This document shows, in pieces, positions 14,376-22,630 of a stretch of 64,000 bases of DNA. Source of the stretch: CAKSHP01 sp045636325. GTDB lineage: Bacteria > Bacillota > Clostridia > UBA1381 > UMGS1253. The position numbers and the translations under genes are program-made. Under the pieces are notes generated by a model. The model worked only from the letters and a program-made list of their open reading frames with translations, made no database searches and was not told the origin of the DNA. Positions within the stretch are counted from its first letter, which is position 1, and each line of letters opens with the position of its first letter. The stretch covers positions 1 to 64,000 of the forward strand of contig JAZTXH010000013.1 of the NCBI GenBank assembly GCA_045636325.1, in the 5' to 3' direction.

Positions 14376-16835
14376 TTATTTTTTCAAACCTAATTTTTCT
14401 GCAGATTCATCACGCATTTTATACTTTAATATTTTACCTGCTGCATTCATAGGAAATTCATTCACAAACATAAAGTACCTGGGCACTTTATGCCTTGCAA
14501 TGGAAGCATTACCGAATTCTTTCATTTCGTTTTCATCAGCTGTTTCTCCCTTATGAAGAATAATCCATGCACAACATTCCTCACCGTATCTTTCATCCGG
14601 AACACCAACCACCTGAACATCACGCACTTTCGGGTTTGTCAGGTAAAATTCTTCTATTTCACGAGGATATAAGTTTTCCCCACCGCGGATAATCATGTCC
14701 TTAAGACGCCCAGTAACCTTGTAATATCCGTCAGAAGTTCTCATGCAAATATCGCCTGAATGTAGCCATCCGTCTTTATCAATAGCCTGAGCTGTTGCTT
14801 CCGGCATTTTATAATAGCCCTTCATTATATTAAAGCCTCTTGCAACAAATTCACCACTTTCACCGTCAGGAAGTTCTTCACCTGTTTCAGGGTCAATAAT
14901 TTTACATTCAACACCCGGAAAAGCACTTCCAACAGTTTCAACCCTGTGGTCAAGGTCTTCGTTTACTTCACCCATTGTACAGCCGGGTGATGCTTCGGTC
15001 TGACCATAAACAGAAATTATTTCGCGCATATTCATTTCCACAGATGCACGGCGCATTAAATCAGCAGGGCAGTTAGCACCCGCCATAATACCTGTTCTCA
15101 TATATGAAAAATCAGTTTTTGCAAAATCAGGATGGTTAAACATTGCAATAAACATTGTGGGAACGCCATTAAAGCATGTGATTTTTTCATCATTCACACA
15201 GGAAAGTGATGATTTAGGTGAAAAATACGGTATCGGACAAAGCGTTCCTCCATGAGTCATCATAGATGTCATTGAAAGCACCATTCCGAAACAATGGAAC
15301 ATCGGCACCTGAATCATCATTCGGTCCGCTGTTGACAAATCCATTCTGTCCCCAATTGTTTTACCGTTATTAACAATGTTTCTGTGTGTAAGCATAACAC
15401 CTTTAGGAAATCCCGTTGTTCCTGATGTATACTGCATATTACAAACATCGTCAGGTCTTACAAGAGATGCTCTTCTTCTCACTTCTTCACGGGGAACAAG
15501 CGAGGAACGTGAAAGCATCTGTTCATAAGTAAGACAGCCATCCATAGAAAAGCCAACAGTTACAACGTTTCTCAAAAACGGAAGTTTTTTTGAATACAAG
15601 GGTTTACCCGGCTGAAGGTTTTTAAGTTCAGGGCAAAGTTCGGAAATTATTTCCTTATAATTAATCTCCTTGCAATACTCAATCATCACAAGTGTATGAG
15701 TGTCAGACTGTTTTAACAAGTATTCAATTTCGTGAATTTTATAAGCAGTATTAACAGTAACCAAAACAGCACCGATTTTCGTTGTTGCCCAGAATGTAAT
15801 AAACCATTCGGGAACATTTGTTGCCCATACTGCAACATGGTCTCCAGCTTTAACCCCCAAGGAAATCAAAGCAGCCGCGCATTCATCAACATCACGCTTA
15901 AACTGCTCATAAGTTCTTGTATAGTCAAGTGTAGGATATTTAAATGCATACTGGTCAGGATAATTCTCTACCATTGTGTCAAGCACGTCTGAGAAGGTTT
16001 TCTCAATAACATCGTATTTTTTCCACACAAATGTGCCTGTTTTATCACGATTATAATATGCCTTGTCAAATGATTTTTTCTCGCGGTTAAGAGATGCAAT
16101 ATAATTCGCAAAGTGTGTTAAAACTATGTCTGTATCATTTATTTCTTCATTCCATGCCGCACAAATATAACCATCATAATTAAGGGATGAAAGCGCACCG
16201 ATAAGCTTTGCAACTTCAAGCTCGCCCTCGCCGATTAAAACGGTTTTCCCTTCTTTCATATCCCCAAGACGCACATATTTTATATATGCACCCAAAGTTT
16301 TAATGGTTGTCTCTGAAGTCTCTCCTGCATCAAAATATGTACCCCTAACATTCCATGAAGCACCGATTGCCGCAGAAGAAAAGTGATTTATTACATCAAT
16401 TACATTTTCCGTGTTTGCAAGATACCCTACAGTTTCAAGCAAAATATTAACATATAAATTTTCCGCTTTTTTTATAGCTAAAGAAAGCTTTTCGTCTAAT
16501 TTATCAAAGGAAATTTCTTTATCAATTCTCACAATTACATTGGCTATTCCGGAAGATGCCGCCATATCAATATATTTAACAATCAGTTCGGATGTTATGT
16601 TTTCACTGTCAACCCCCTCCGGCATACGAAGGGCAGATACGCTTAAATTTCTGTTAACAAGCTTTCTTTTTGCATCCGCTATGCGGTCACGCCTTAATAT
16701 ACTGTCATGATGCGAGCTTCTTTCTTTTATTGCATCATATATTTCAAAGCCTTCAAATCTGTAATCAAAGGCATAGCGGCAAGTATCAAGAAAAGAAGCT
16801 CGGCTCACATTCTTGGTTGAAAATACTATCTTCAT
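14376..16835 (-). CDS. TIM-barrel (sugar isomerase-like)–acyl-CoA ligase fusion
   Basis: 819 aa. The N-terminal ~270 residues resemble the xylose-isomerase/AP-endonuclease-2 TIM barrel (KIVFSTKNVSRASFLD, then GFEIYDAIK and NVRGTYFDAGE). The rest is an AMP-forming fatty/acyl-CoA ligase with MQYTSGTTGFPKGVMLTHRN, YGQTEASPGC, LHSGDICM, GRLKDMIIRGGENLYPREIE and catalytic Lys in AAGKILKYKM. ATG 16835 is chosen for the GAGGAGG site 6 nt upstream. It follows the LeuA-like gene by 1 bp, so it is translated from the same Leu T-box mRNA. Isovalerate is a plausible substrate by regulation. What the TIM barrel adds is unknown. Confidence 0.88.
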   Translation of the reverse strand: MKIVFSTKNVSRASFLDTCRYAFDYRFEGFEIYDAIKERSSHHDSILRRDRIADAKRKLVNRNLSVSALRMPEGVDSENITSELIVKYIDMAASSGIANVIVRIDKEISFDKLDEKLSLAIKKAENLYVNILLETVGYLANTENVIDVINHFSSAAIGASWNVRGTYFDAGETSETTIKTLGAYIKYVRLGDMKEGKTVLIGEGELEVAKLIGALSSLNYDGYICAAWNEEINDTDIVLTHFANYIASLNREKKSFDKAYYNRDKTGTFVWKKYDVIEKTFSDVLDTMVENYPDQYAFKYPTLDYTRTYEQFKRDVDECAAALISLGVKAGDHVAVWATNVPEWFITFWATTKIGAVLVTVNTAYKIHEIEYLLKQSDTHTLVMIEYCKEINYKEIISELCPELKNLQPGKPLYSKKLPFLRNVVTVGFSMDGCLTYEQMLSRSSLVPREEVRRRASLVRPDDVCNMQYTSGTTGFPKGVMLTHRNIVNNGKTIGDRMDLSTADRMMIQVPMFHCFGMVLSMTSMMTHGGTLCPIPYFSPKSSLSCVNDEKITCFNGVPTMFIAMFNHPDFAKTDFSYMRTGIMAGANCPADLMRRASVEMNMREIISVYGQTEASPGCTMGEVNEDLDHRVETVGSAFPGVECKIIDPETGEELPDGESGEFVARGFNIMKGYYKMPEATAQAIDKDGWLHSGDICMRTSDGYYKVTGRLKDMIIRGGENLYPREIEEFYLTNPKVRDVQVVGVPDERYGEECCAWIILHKGETADENEMKEFGNASIARHKVPRYFMFVNEFPMNAAGKILKYKMRDESAEKLGLKK

Positions 16836-16836
16836 A

Positions 16837-18225
16837 TTACGCCTCCTCAAACACGATTTTGTTAAGTGCATTTATATATGCTCTGATGCTTGCGGCAACA
16901 ATATCTGTTGATGTTCCGTTCCCTGAATATAATTTTCCGTTGTTACGAAGTCTTACCAAAGCAGAGCCCAAAGCCTCTTTACCCTCAGTCACAGACTGAA
17001 CCTGAAAATCGTCTAATTCATAGTGATAGCCTATGCACTGCTCTATTGCACGGAAAGCAGAATCAATAGGACCATCACCATTGCTTACGCCGCATATAAT
17101 TTCATCATTACATTTAAGCGTAACCTGACTCATTGAGCTTGCCACATTGGAGCTTGTTGTTGTATATGTTTCAAAGTGGTATGTTGAGGGAGCCTGCATT
17201 GCAGAGCTTGCAATCAGCGCCTCAAATTCCTTTAAACCTACAGCACCTTTCTTTTCACACACCTGAATAAGGGCTTTATATACATTCCCGATATCAGAAT
17301 CCGAAAGTTCATAACCAAGAACTTCTGCAGCCTGAGCTACCTGAGCGATTGTAGAATCTGAATCAAGTAAAATCTTTTTCTTGTCACTTACAATTTTTTC
17401 ATTTTCATAGCTTGCATGGTTTATGCTTGAAATCATATCATCAACGCTTGAGTGAATTTTTGTATTGTCAAGTTTAACCTCTGCATCTATCTGTGCGCCG
17501 CAAACGCTTATTGCATCGCAAATTTCTCCGCAAAGAAGAATATCTTTTCCAGCCATGGCACATTTAAGACCGTCAGCACCTTTTGAAACGGCTGCAAATG
17601 CCGCTGCAACACCCATATTAATACGGTCAGATACCTGAACATATACTGCTGCATTTACCTGCGCTTTAACCTTTTCCACCAATGTCGCAATTTCTTCAGG
17701 AGTTGACGCACCTGCATTATCGCAAATGGTAATAATCCCTGCTCCGTTTGCTTCTGCTTCTTTTACTGCACAAATAAGAAATTCCTCATCGGCTCTTGTT
17801 GCATCAAATGCAGAAAATTCTACATCATCACAATATGCTTTTGCCTCTCTCACAAGCTCTGCAATCTTTTCAAGCATTACCGCCTGCTTTACATGATATG
17901 TGTATTCCATCTGAATTGTTGACACAGGAAGCTCAACTTGCAGACGTGGATGCTTTGCATCCTTAATGCACTCCCACACGGAGCTAATCTCATCTTTATT
18001 AAATCCAACCTGAACACAAACAACTGCATTTTGAACATTCTGAGCAATTGTTTTATAGATAATCGTGTCTTCACGAAGATTTTTTACCCCAGCCAGTTCA
18101 ACAGCATCCGTACCAAGCAAATCCGCACAGTTTGCTATTGCTGATTTCTCGCGGAAAAGAAGCGAAACTTCACGTTCCTCTGAAAGCTTTTTAAGTGTAA
18201 TGTCTGCAATATTGATTTTTCTCAT
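16837..18225 (-). CDS. LeuA-like protein lacking catalytic residues, with leucine-binding regulatory domain
   Basis: 462 aa, similar to 2-isopropylmalate synthase: a DRE-TIM barrel (~1-280) and a C-terminal LeuA allosteric domain (~330-460, with NGDGPIDSAFRAIEQ and GNGTSTDIVAAS). The family signature DTTLRDGEQ is replaced by DITLKKLSE, so the catalytic Arg becomes Lys12 and the metal-binding Asp becomes Lys13. The metal-binding HxH becomes Ser199-Asp-Arg201. Normal Claisen condensation is therefore unlikely, while the leucine-sensing half looks intact. It may be a regulatory pseudoenzyme for its partner ligase, or have a new activity. Leu-type T-box upstream; AAAGGAG precedes the ATG. Confidence 0.85.
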   Translation of the reverse strand: MRKINIADITLKKLSEEREVSLLFREKSAIANCADLLGTDAVELAGVKNLREDTIIYKTIAQNVQNAVVCVQVGFNKDEISSVWECIKDAKHPRLQVELPVSTIQMEYTYHVKQAVMLEKIAELVREAKAYCDDVEFSAFDATRADEEFLICAVKEAEANGAGIITICDNAGASTPEEIATLVEKVKAQVNAAVYVQVSDRINMGVAAAFAAVSKGADGLKCAMAGKDILLCGEICDAISVCGAQIDAEVKLDNTKIHSSVDDMISSINHASYENEKIVSDKKKILLDSDSTIAQVAQAAEVLGYELSDSDIGNVYKALIQVCEKKGAVGLKEFEALIASSAMQAPSTYHFETYTTTSSNVASSMSQVTLKCNDEIICGVSNGDGPIDSAFRAIEQCIGYHYELDDFQVQSVTEGKEALGSALVRLRNNGKLYSGNGTSTDIVAASIRAYINALNKIVFEEA

Positions 18226-18298
18226 TTTTAAAAAACTCCTTTCAATTTCAAACCAGTACTTTAAAGTTTAAACAAATATAAAACCATATTTCACCAAC

Positions 18299-18580
18299 AA
18301 AAAAACGTTCCCGTCTCTTCATCGATTCAAAGAGACGAAAACGCTAAATCCTCAGTGTTTCCGCGGTACCACTCTTCTTCATCCCAAAAGGATGCCCTTT
18401 CAGATGCAAACACATCCAAACTCTGTTACGGGAGTTCCCGTCTGCCCCTACTAAAAAGTTCACAGCAGCCGCTCCGCGGTGAGTTCAGCAAATCTCTCCC
18501 AATGCCTCGCACCACCCGGCATCTCTCTGACGGCGAAAGTTTCTGCTTACTATTCCGCATCGTTGCGTTTGAAATTAATT
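18299..18580 (-). promoter_or_regulatory. T-box riboswitch, leucine-type
   Basis: The minus strand shows GAGTGGTACCGCGG (18361-18374), the AGTA/GAA loop-E pair and GGTGGTGCGAGGC apical motif of stem I. The terminator pairs 18312-18319 with 18330-18337 and extends through AACG/CGTT, ahead of a T run. The specifier after GAA is CTC (18481-18483, Leu), followed by ACC. It controls the LeuA-like gene and the downstream ligase fusion. Confidence 0.93.
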
Positions 18581-18583
18581 AGT

Positions 18584-18613
18584 ATTTTAACACACAATCT
18601 TTTGTTTTGTCAA
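18584..18613 (-). promoter_or_regulatory. Promoter of the Leu-type T-box leader
   Basis: Minus strand TTGACA (18608-18613), 18-bp spacer, TAAAAT (18584-18589). Confidence 0.7.
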
Positions 18614-18729
18614 GCACTTTTTTAAATTTTGTTTATCATTTATAAAAGATTGTAATAATTGCCATAGCACAGGGTATAATATATAAAAATTTATATGCCT
18701 TTTCAATTGGAATGCTTATTCCGTACTTT

Positions 18730-18951
18730 TTAAAGCACTGTTTTGTGCGCTATACCCTCATGCTCACCATATCCTATATATCTGACTGTTTTGTTTTCGC
18801 TGACTTCTGCCAGAGAACATACGCCTTCGTTTATAAAAACAAATCCATATTCTTTTGCTTCTTTTTCAAAGCTTTTTGCTGAAAACAAACTTTGAAAGTA
18901 TATATATCTTTTCTTCTTTTCATTTAAAATTAATTTTATTACTTCTTTCAT
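18730..18951 (-). CDS. Hypothetical 73-residue protein under a riboswitch
   Basis: No family recognised. A basic, Lys-rich N-terminal half (MKEVIKLILNEKKKRYIYF) and a C-terminal half with KTVRYIGYGEHEGIAHKTVL; soluble, with no signal or membrane segment. GGGAG lies 9 nt before the ATG. It has its own consensus promoter (19125-19153), a folded ~130-nt leader and an intrinsic terminator directly ahead of its ribosome site, so its expression is controlled by premature termination. That strongly supports a real gene despite its size. Confidence 0.65.
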   Translation of the reverse strand: MKEVIKLILNEKKKRYIYFQSLFSAKSFEKEAKEYGFVFINEGVCSLAEVSENKTVRYIGYGEHEGIAHKTVL

Positions 18952-18975
18952 TATTTATATCTCCCGAACTATATT

Positions 18976-19118
18976 AAAAAGCAAAACCTCACCGCCATAA
19001 ACGGTGAGGCAAATAACTCTTTTAATAAATCCCCATCGTTCAAGCATTACCACCTTTCTTCCAAAAGCAGGTTGGTGTGCGGTCAGCAAGCTTGTCTCTC
19101 ACGCACTCTTTATAGGCA
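18976..19118 (-). promoter_or_regulatory. Candidate SAM-I/SAM-IV-clan variant riboswitch
   Basis: In the minus-strand RNA, P1 may be AUAAA/UUUAU. A GUGCG/CGCAC hairpin contains kink-turn-like GAGAGAC and CUGAC segments. A second hairpin, ACCAACCU with AGGUGGUAAU, matches the S-box core (CAACC...GGUGNUAAU). The loop CAAGC of the first hairpin can pair with GCUUG after the core, as the S-box pseudoknot does. The expression platform is a terminator (18987-18994 with 19002-19009, then TTTTGCTTTTT). The P4 arm is not evident and the spacing differs from classical SAM-I, so the ligand assignment is tentative. Confidence 0.55.
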
Positions 19119-19124
19119 TAATCA

Positions 19125-19153
19125 AGTATATCATATTTTATTCACTCTGTCAA
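19125..19153 (-). promoter_or_regulatory. Promoter of the riboswitch leader
   Basis: Minus strand TTGACA (19148-19153), 17-bp spacer, TATACT (19125-19130). It lies beside the stop codon of the rhamnosidase-like gene (19159). Confidence 0.85.
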
Positions 19154-19158
19154 TTTCT

Positions 19159-21264
19159 TTATATAACAACCTCTATTTCTTTCGGAGTTGTTATATCCGC
19201 TGAATCTGACAAATTCATTTCAATAGTTCCGTAAGGTGTAGGAATTTTTATCCTAGCACTTTCAAGACCAAACAAATTGGGATTAAACTTAACCTTTTTC
19301 ATTCCAGGCTCTAAAATTTCAAGACCTGAAATCTTTGACGGAAGCTGATACGTTGGCGTTGCTCCCCATGCATGGCTGTAATCAGTTTTATAGCCTTCAA
19401 AATATATCCACGTTTCCTTCATACCTTTACTGCATTCATCATATAAAGATTTCCACCGGCGGATTTCCTTTAACCCGTATTTTTCAAAAAGACCCACCTT
19501 GTAAATCGCTTCTAAAACATAGTGCATAAAATAAGGCTGAACACCGCCTAAATCTTCATAATACAACACCCTCTCCAGAAGTTCCCCTGCATAGCAGTCA
19601 TCACATATTCCGAAAAGCACTGCCAAAACATTTGTATACTTTGAAAAATATTTTCCGCCTATATTTCTCGGGCGAAATTCACCATTTTCCTCCTGAGCAT
19701 CAGAAAGTCCGTCAAAATAAAGACCGCAATTATTATCAAAAAATGTTTTATTAAACATAGTTTTTAAGCTAAGGCTTTTTACACGATAACGGGCAGACGT
19801 TTCACTTTTACCAAGAAAAGCAAACAATTTCGAGCAGATTTTCAACGAACTAAAATAGAATGCATTCATAACGGCCTGCCCCATAACTTTCGGTGGATGA
19901 TGCATATTATGCTTTTCATCACGCCAAACCCTGTCAACAAACATCCAGCTTGGGGGATTTTGAATAATAAAGCTTTCATCCTCATAGCTTTCCATTTTAT
20001 CCATTAATGTCTTAAGTGCAGGCGCACAGTATTCAACTGCCCACACATCGCCTGTATACATATAATAATCATAAAGCATCTGCACCCATATCAAGCTGTA
20101 TGTGGTATGAAACATATATCCGCCGCTTAAATTTAAGTAATCTGCAATTCGTATAATATCAAATCTTGTAAGACGTGTATCCGAAAAAGTATAATATCCG
20201 ATAAGGCTTTCTATATAATAATCACCGACACACCCTAAGTTTTCCTGATGGGCAGGGCTGTTTAAATGAATAGTTTGTCTGCAGATTGTAAGTGTATGCC
20301 GGCCAAGCTCGTATATATTGTTAAGGTCAGGGTCGCTTGAAGTAAAGCTTCCATTTTCACCGCTTGTAGGGTAGCAGAAAAACAATACAGATGCATCCCT
20401 TAAAACCATGGTTGTTTCTGCCATATTTTTAATTTTAAGACGCAAAACCCCCACAGAAGCCATTAAAATGCCCTGATGAACAATGCTTTCATCTCCCTTA
20501 ATAATCTCTGTTTGAAGCACTCGGTTTAATACCTCTCCCATGCTTGCTGTGATTTCAAATTTTCCTGTTGCTCCAATATTTAAATAAAGATAAGCAGAAT
20601 ATATCTTATCAAATTCTAAAATAACCTCTTTTGTTTCACCTGATTCCACATACACCGGGAATGCCTTGTTTACAGCTTCTTTTCCAACATAACTCAATGA
20701 CGGAATCTGTGATGTTTTTAAATTCCAGCCCGGATTTTCAATTTCTGTTGCAGCTTTCCATGAATAAGCATCCTTGGTATAGTCATATAAATTAGCTTCC
20801 GGAAAATTATATGCAGGGCTTGCAAGCCAGCTTTTATCAGATATAACAGATACATTTTCACTATTCTCAAAGCTAAGCTCGCCTAAAAAAACAAGTCCGC
20901 CCCGTCCAAGCGAAGTATCAGTTTGTGAATAAGGGTCAAGCTGCACTAACACAAACACTTCAAGCTCACTGCTTTCAGGCTTTAAGTCATAAATAGAATA
21001 ATACTGCACAGGCATAGGCTCAGTCATTTCATAATCACCGCCGGCGCATACGGGTCCTGTGCCTATAAAGCTCCCGTTGATATATAAAAAATATTTTGTA
21101 TCTGCAAAAATTTTAATAACCGCCGTTTGAATTTCTTCTTCAAATGTAAATGTCTTTTTAAAAGCACATACTCTGAAATTTGCGGTCTCGCTTTTATCAA
21201 AAACCGTTTTTCGGCAGGATATATATTTTTTATTGTCAGTCCATATAAATTTTGCGTTTTTCAT
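19159..21264 (-). CDS. GH78-like alpha-L-rhamnosidase / six-hairpin glycosidase
   Basis: 701 aa. An N-terminal beta-rich region (~1-300, FADTKYFLYINGSFIGTGPV) is followed by an (alpha/alpha)6 barrel with LNSPAHQENLGCVGDYYIES (acidic catalytic region in GH78), WVQMLYDYYMYTGD and SHAWGATPTYQLPS, then a C-terminal beta domain. This is the GH78 architecture, but exact substrate specificity is not readable. No signal peptide, so it acts on imported oligosaccharides. ATG 21264 is preceded by GGAG; the TTG at 21291 is less likely. Promoter at 21311-21340. Near an epimerase and an AraC regulator, forming a small sugar locus. Confidence 0.82.
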   Translation of the reverse strand: MKNAKFIWTDNKKYISCRKTVFDKSETANFRVCAFKKTFTFEEEIQTAVIKIFADTKYFLYINGSFIGTGPVCAGGDYEMTEPMPVQYYSIYDLKPESSELEVFVLVQLDPYSQTDTSLGRGGLVFLGELSFENSENVSVISDKSWLASPAYNFPEANLYDYTKDAYSWKAATEIENPGWNLKTSQIPSLSYVGKEAVNKAFPVYVESGETKEVILEFDKIYSAYLYLNIGATGKFEITASMGEVLNRVLQTEIIKGDESIVHQGILMASVGVLRLKIKNMAETTMVLRDASVLFFCYPTSGENGSFTSSDPDLNNIYELGRHTLTICRQTIHLNSPAHQENLGCVGDYYIESLIGYYTFSDTRLTRFDIIRIADYLNLSGGYMFHTTYSLIWVQMLYDYYMYTGDVWAVEYCAPALKTLMDKMESYEDESFIIQNPPSWMFVDRVWRDEKHNMHHPPKVMGQAVMNAFYFSSLKICSKLFAFLGKSETSARYRVKSLSLKTMFNKTFFDNNCGLYFDGLSDAQEENGEFRPRNIGGKYFSKYTNVLAVLFGICDDCYAGELLERVLYYEDLGGVQPYFMHYVLEAIYKVGLFEKYGLKEIRRWKSLYDECSKGMKETWIYFEGYKTDYSHAWGATPTYQLPSKISGLEILEPGMKKVKFNPNLFGLESARIKIPTPYGTIEMNLSDSADITTPKEIEVVI

Positions 21265-21310
21265 TATTATCTTCTCCAAACGTGTCTTCAATTAGCACTA
21301 TCTCATGTTA

Positions 21311-21340
21311 AATATATCATATTTTTTGGGTATGTGTCAA
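21311..21340 (-). promoter_or_regulatory. Promoter of the rhamnosidase-like gene
   Basis: Minus strand TTGACA (21335-21340), 18-bp spacer, TATATT (21311-21316). Confidence 0.75.
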
Positions 21341-21511
21341 TTTTTTTGTATCATTGAATTTTTTTAAATATTTTTCTGCCTTATATGCCGTTGGTTAATC
21401 ATTTTTCAAATGCACAGCTTGCAGAAGAAAAAATTTAAATCCGCACAGTTTATTTGTCGCCTTAACATATCTCATAAAACATAAAGCAATCAGTATAAAA
21501 CTATTTAATAC

Positions 21512-21560
21512 AGAAAAAAACCCCGCAAATTCGCACTTCAATCTACGGAGTTTTTTTATT
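21512..21560 (-). terminator. Terminator after the epimerase gene
   Basis: Minus-strand stem ACTCCG / CGGGGT with one mismatch, A-rich before and T-rich (TTTTTTT) after, 45 bp beyond the epimerase stop. The rest of 21341-21604 shows no gene. Confidence 0.7.
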
Positions 21561-21604
21561 TATATACATCCAAACTGTCTGCACTGATTTTTAACAGTCC
21601 TATA

Positions 21605-22399
21605 TTATATTTTTGACAGTATATCTTTAATTACATTAAGTGAAGTCTGAGCTTTTTCAAAGGGCACATAATCTCCTCTTTGACTAAACTCAACTTCAAA
21701 TACTCTTGTTTTGCAAATTCCTGCAGCAATTTTAGCAATTTCATCCCAGTCAATGTCGTCCTTGCCTATATGTGCAAGATATCCATCTTTTTTAGAATAG
21801 CCCTTCATATGTAAAATCGGCACGCGAGTCGGATATTTTTTCAAAAGCTCAAGTGGTTCAACTCCTGAAGCTTTAGCATTGCCTATGTCCAGAAGCATAA
21901 TAAATTCCTCGGGCGTGTTGTCAATCACATGTTCATAAAATGTTTTTCCGTTTGCCAACCTGAAAAAATCCGGCTGATGATTGTGAAATCCCGTTACAAT
22001 GCCTTCGTTTGCAAGCATTTTTGTTAAATCGCACAGTTGCTCTGTCAAATTATCTATACTGTTCATATCAGAAATATATTCTTCAGGCATATAGCTTATT
22101 GTATAGGTTTTGCTGTTTATAGCTTTGTTAAAGTTTATCATTTTTTCAATGTTTTCAGGCAAGAAATTTATATACCAGGTAGACAACCCATAACACTCAA
22201 GCCCAGCCTTCTCAAACGCATTTCTGCATTTTTCAGCTCCTTCAGAGTCAAATTCCCATCCTGCACTTGTAATCGCCGCTGTTGTAAGTTCAACTCCGTC
22301 AAAACCCATTTTCTTTATTTTTTTAAGTGTACCTTCGGGGTCTTTTTCAAAATCCTCACGAACAGAATGAATCTGAATACCTAATTTTACATCAATCAC
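21605..22399 (-). CDS. Sugar phosphate isomerase/epimerase (TIM barrel)
   Basis: 264 aa, xylose-isomerase-like TIM barrel family (AP_endonuc_2): KLGIQIHSVREDFEKD at the start, GFDGVELT, GFHNHQPDF, MLLDIGNAKASG with metal-ligand Asp and His, VPILHMKGYSKKDG, and a C-terminal Glu in EVEFSQRGDYVP. It probably interconverts ketoses or inosose-type sugars; the exact substrate is unknown. The GTG at 22399 is chosen because AGGTGAG precedes it; an alternative GTG at 22408 overlaps that site. Divergent from the araC gene. Confidence 0.82.
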   Translation of the reverse strand: MIDVKLGIQIHSVREDFEKDPEGTLKKIKKMGFDGVELTTAAITSAGWEFDSEGAEKCRNAFEKAGLECYGLSTWYINFLPENIEKMINFNKAINSKTYTISYMPEEYISDMNSIDNLTEQLCDLTKMLANEGIVTGFHNHQPDFFRLANGKTFYEHVIDNTPEEFIMLLDIGNAKASGVEPLELLKKYPTRVPILHMKGYSKKDGYLAHIGKDDIDWDEIAKIAAGICKTRVFEVEFSQRGDYVPFEKAQTSLNVIKDILSKI

Positions 22400-22457
22400 T
22401 AAACTCACCTACTTTTATAACTTAACCCATTCTCTTCTTTAATCTCCAGATTTCACT

Positions 22458-22517
22458 TCTGCCATGGAAGTTTTTTCTGTCGTCCACTTTCAATGGGCCT
22501 GTTCACTTTTTAATTAT
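22458..22517. repeat. Dispersed repeat B, copy 1
   Basis: About 60 bp shared with 59511-59575: TCTGCCATRG, a T-rich stretch, then GTCC-N9-GGNC and TTCA. Both copies can form a 5-bp hairpin (here GTCCA/TGGGC) around a 7-nt loop, with paired bases changing together between copies. It lies between the divergent epimerase and araC genes. Function unknown. Confidence 0.6.
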
Positions 22518-22630
22518 TGCTTTTTCCACATTTTTATTATATAATTAAATTAATAGTAATTCTATAATTTTTTTAAGATATTTTAGCACAATTTTACTTT
22601 AATCTTACAAAATAGCATAAGGTGATATTT

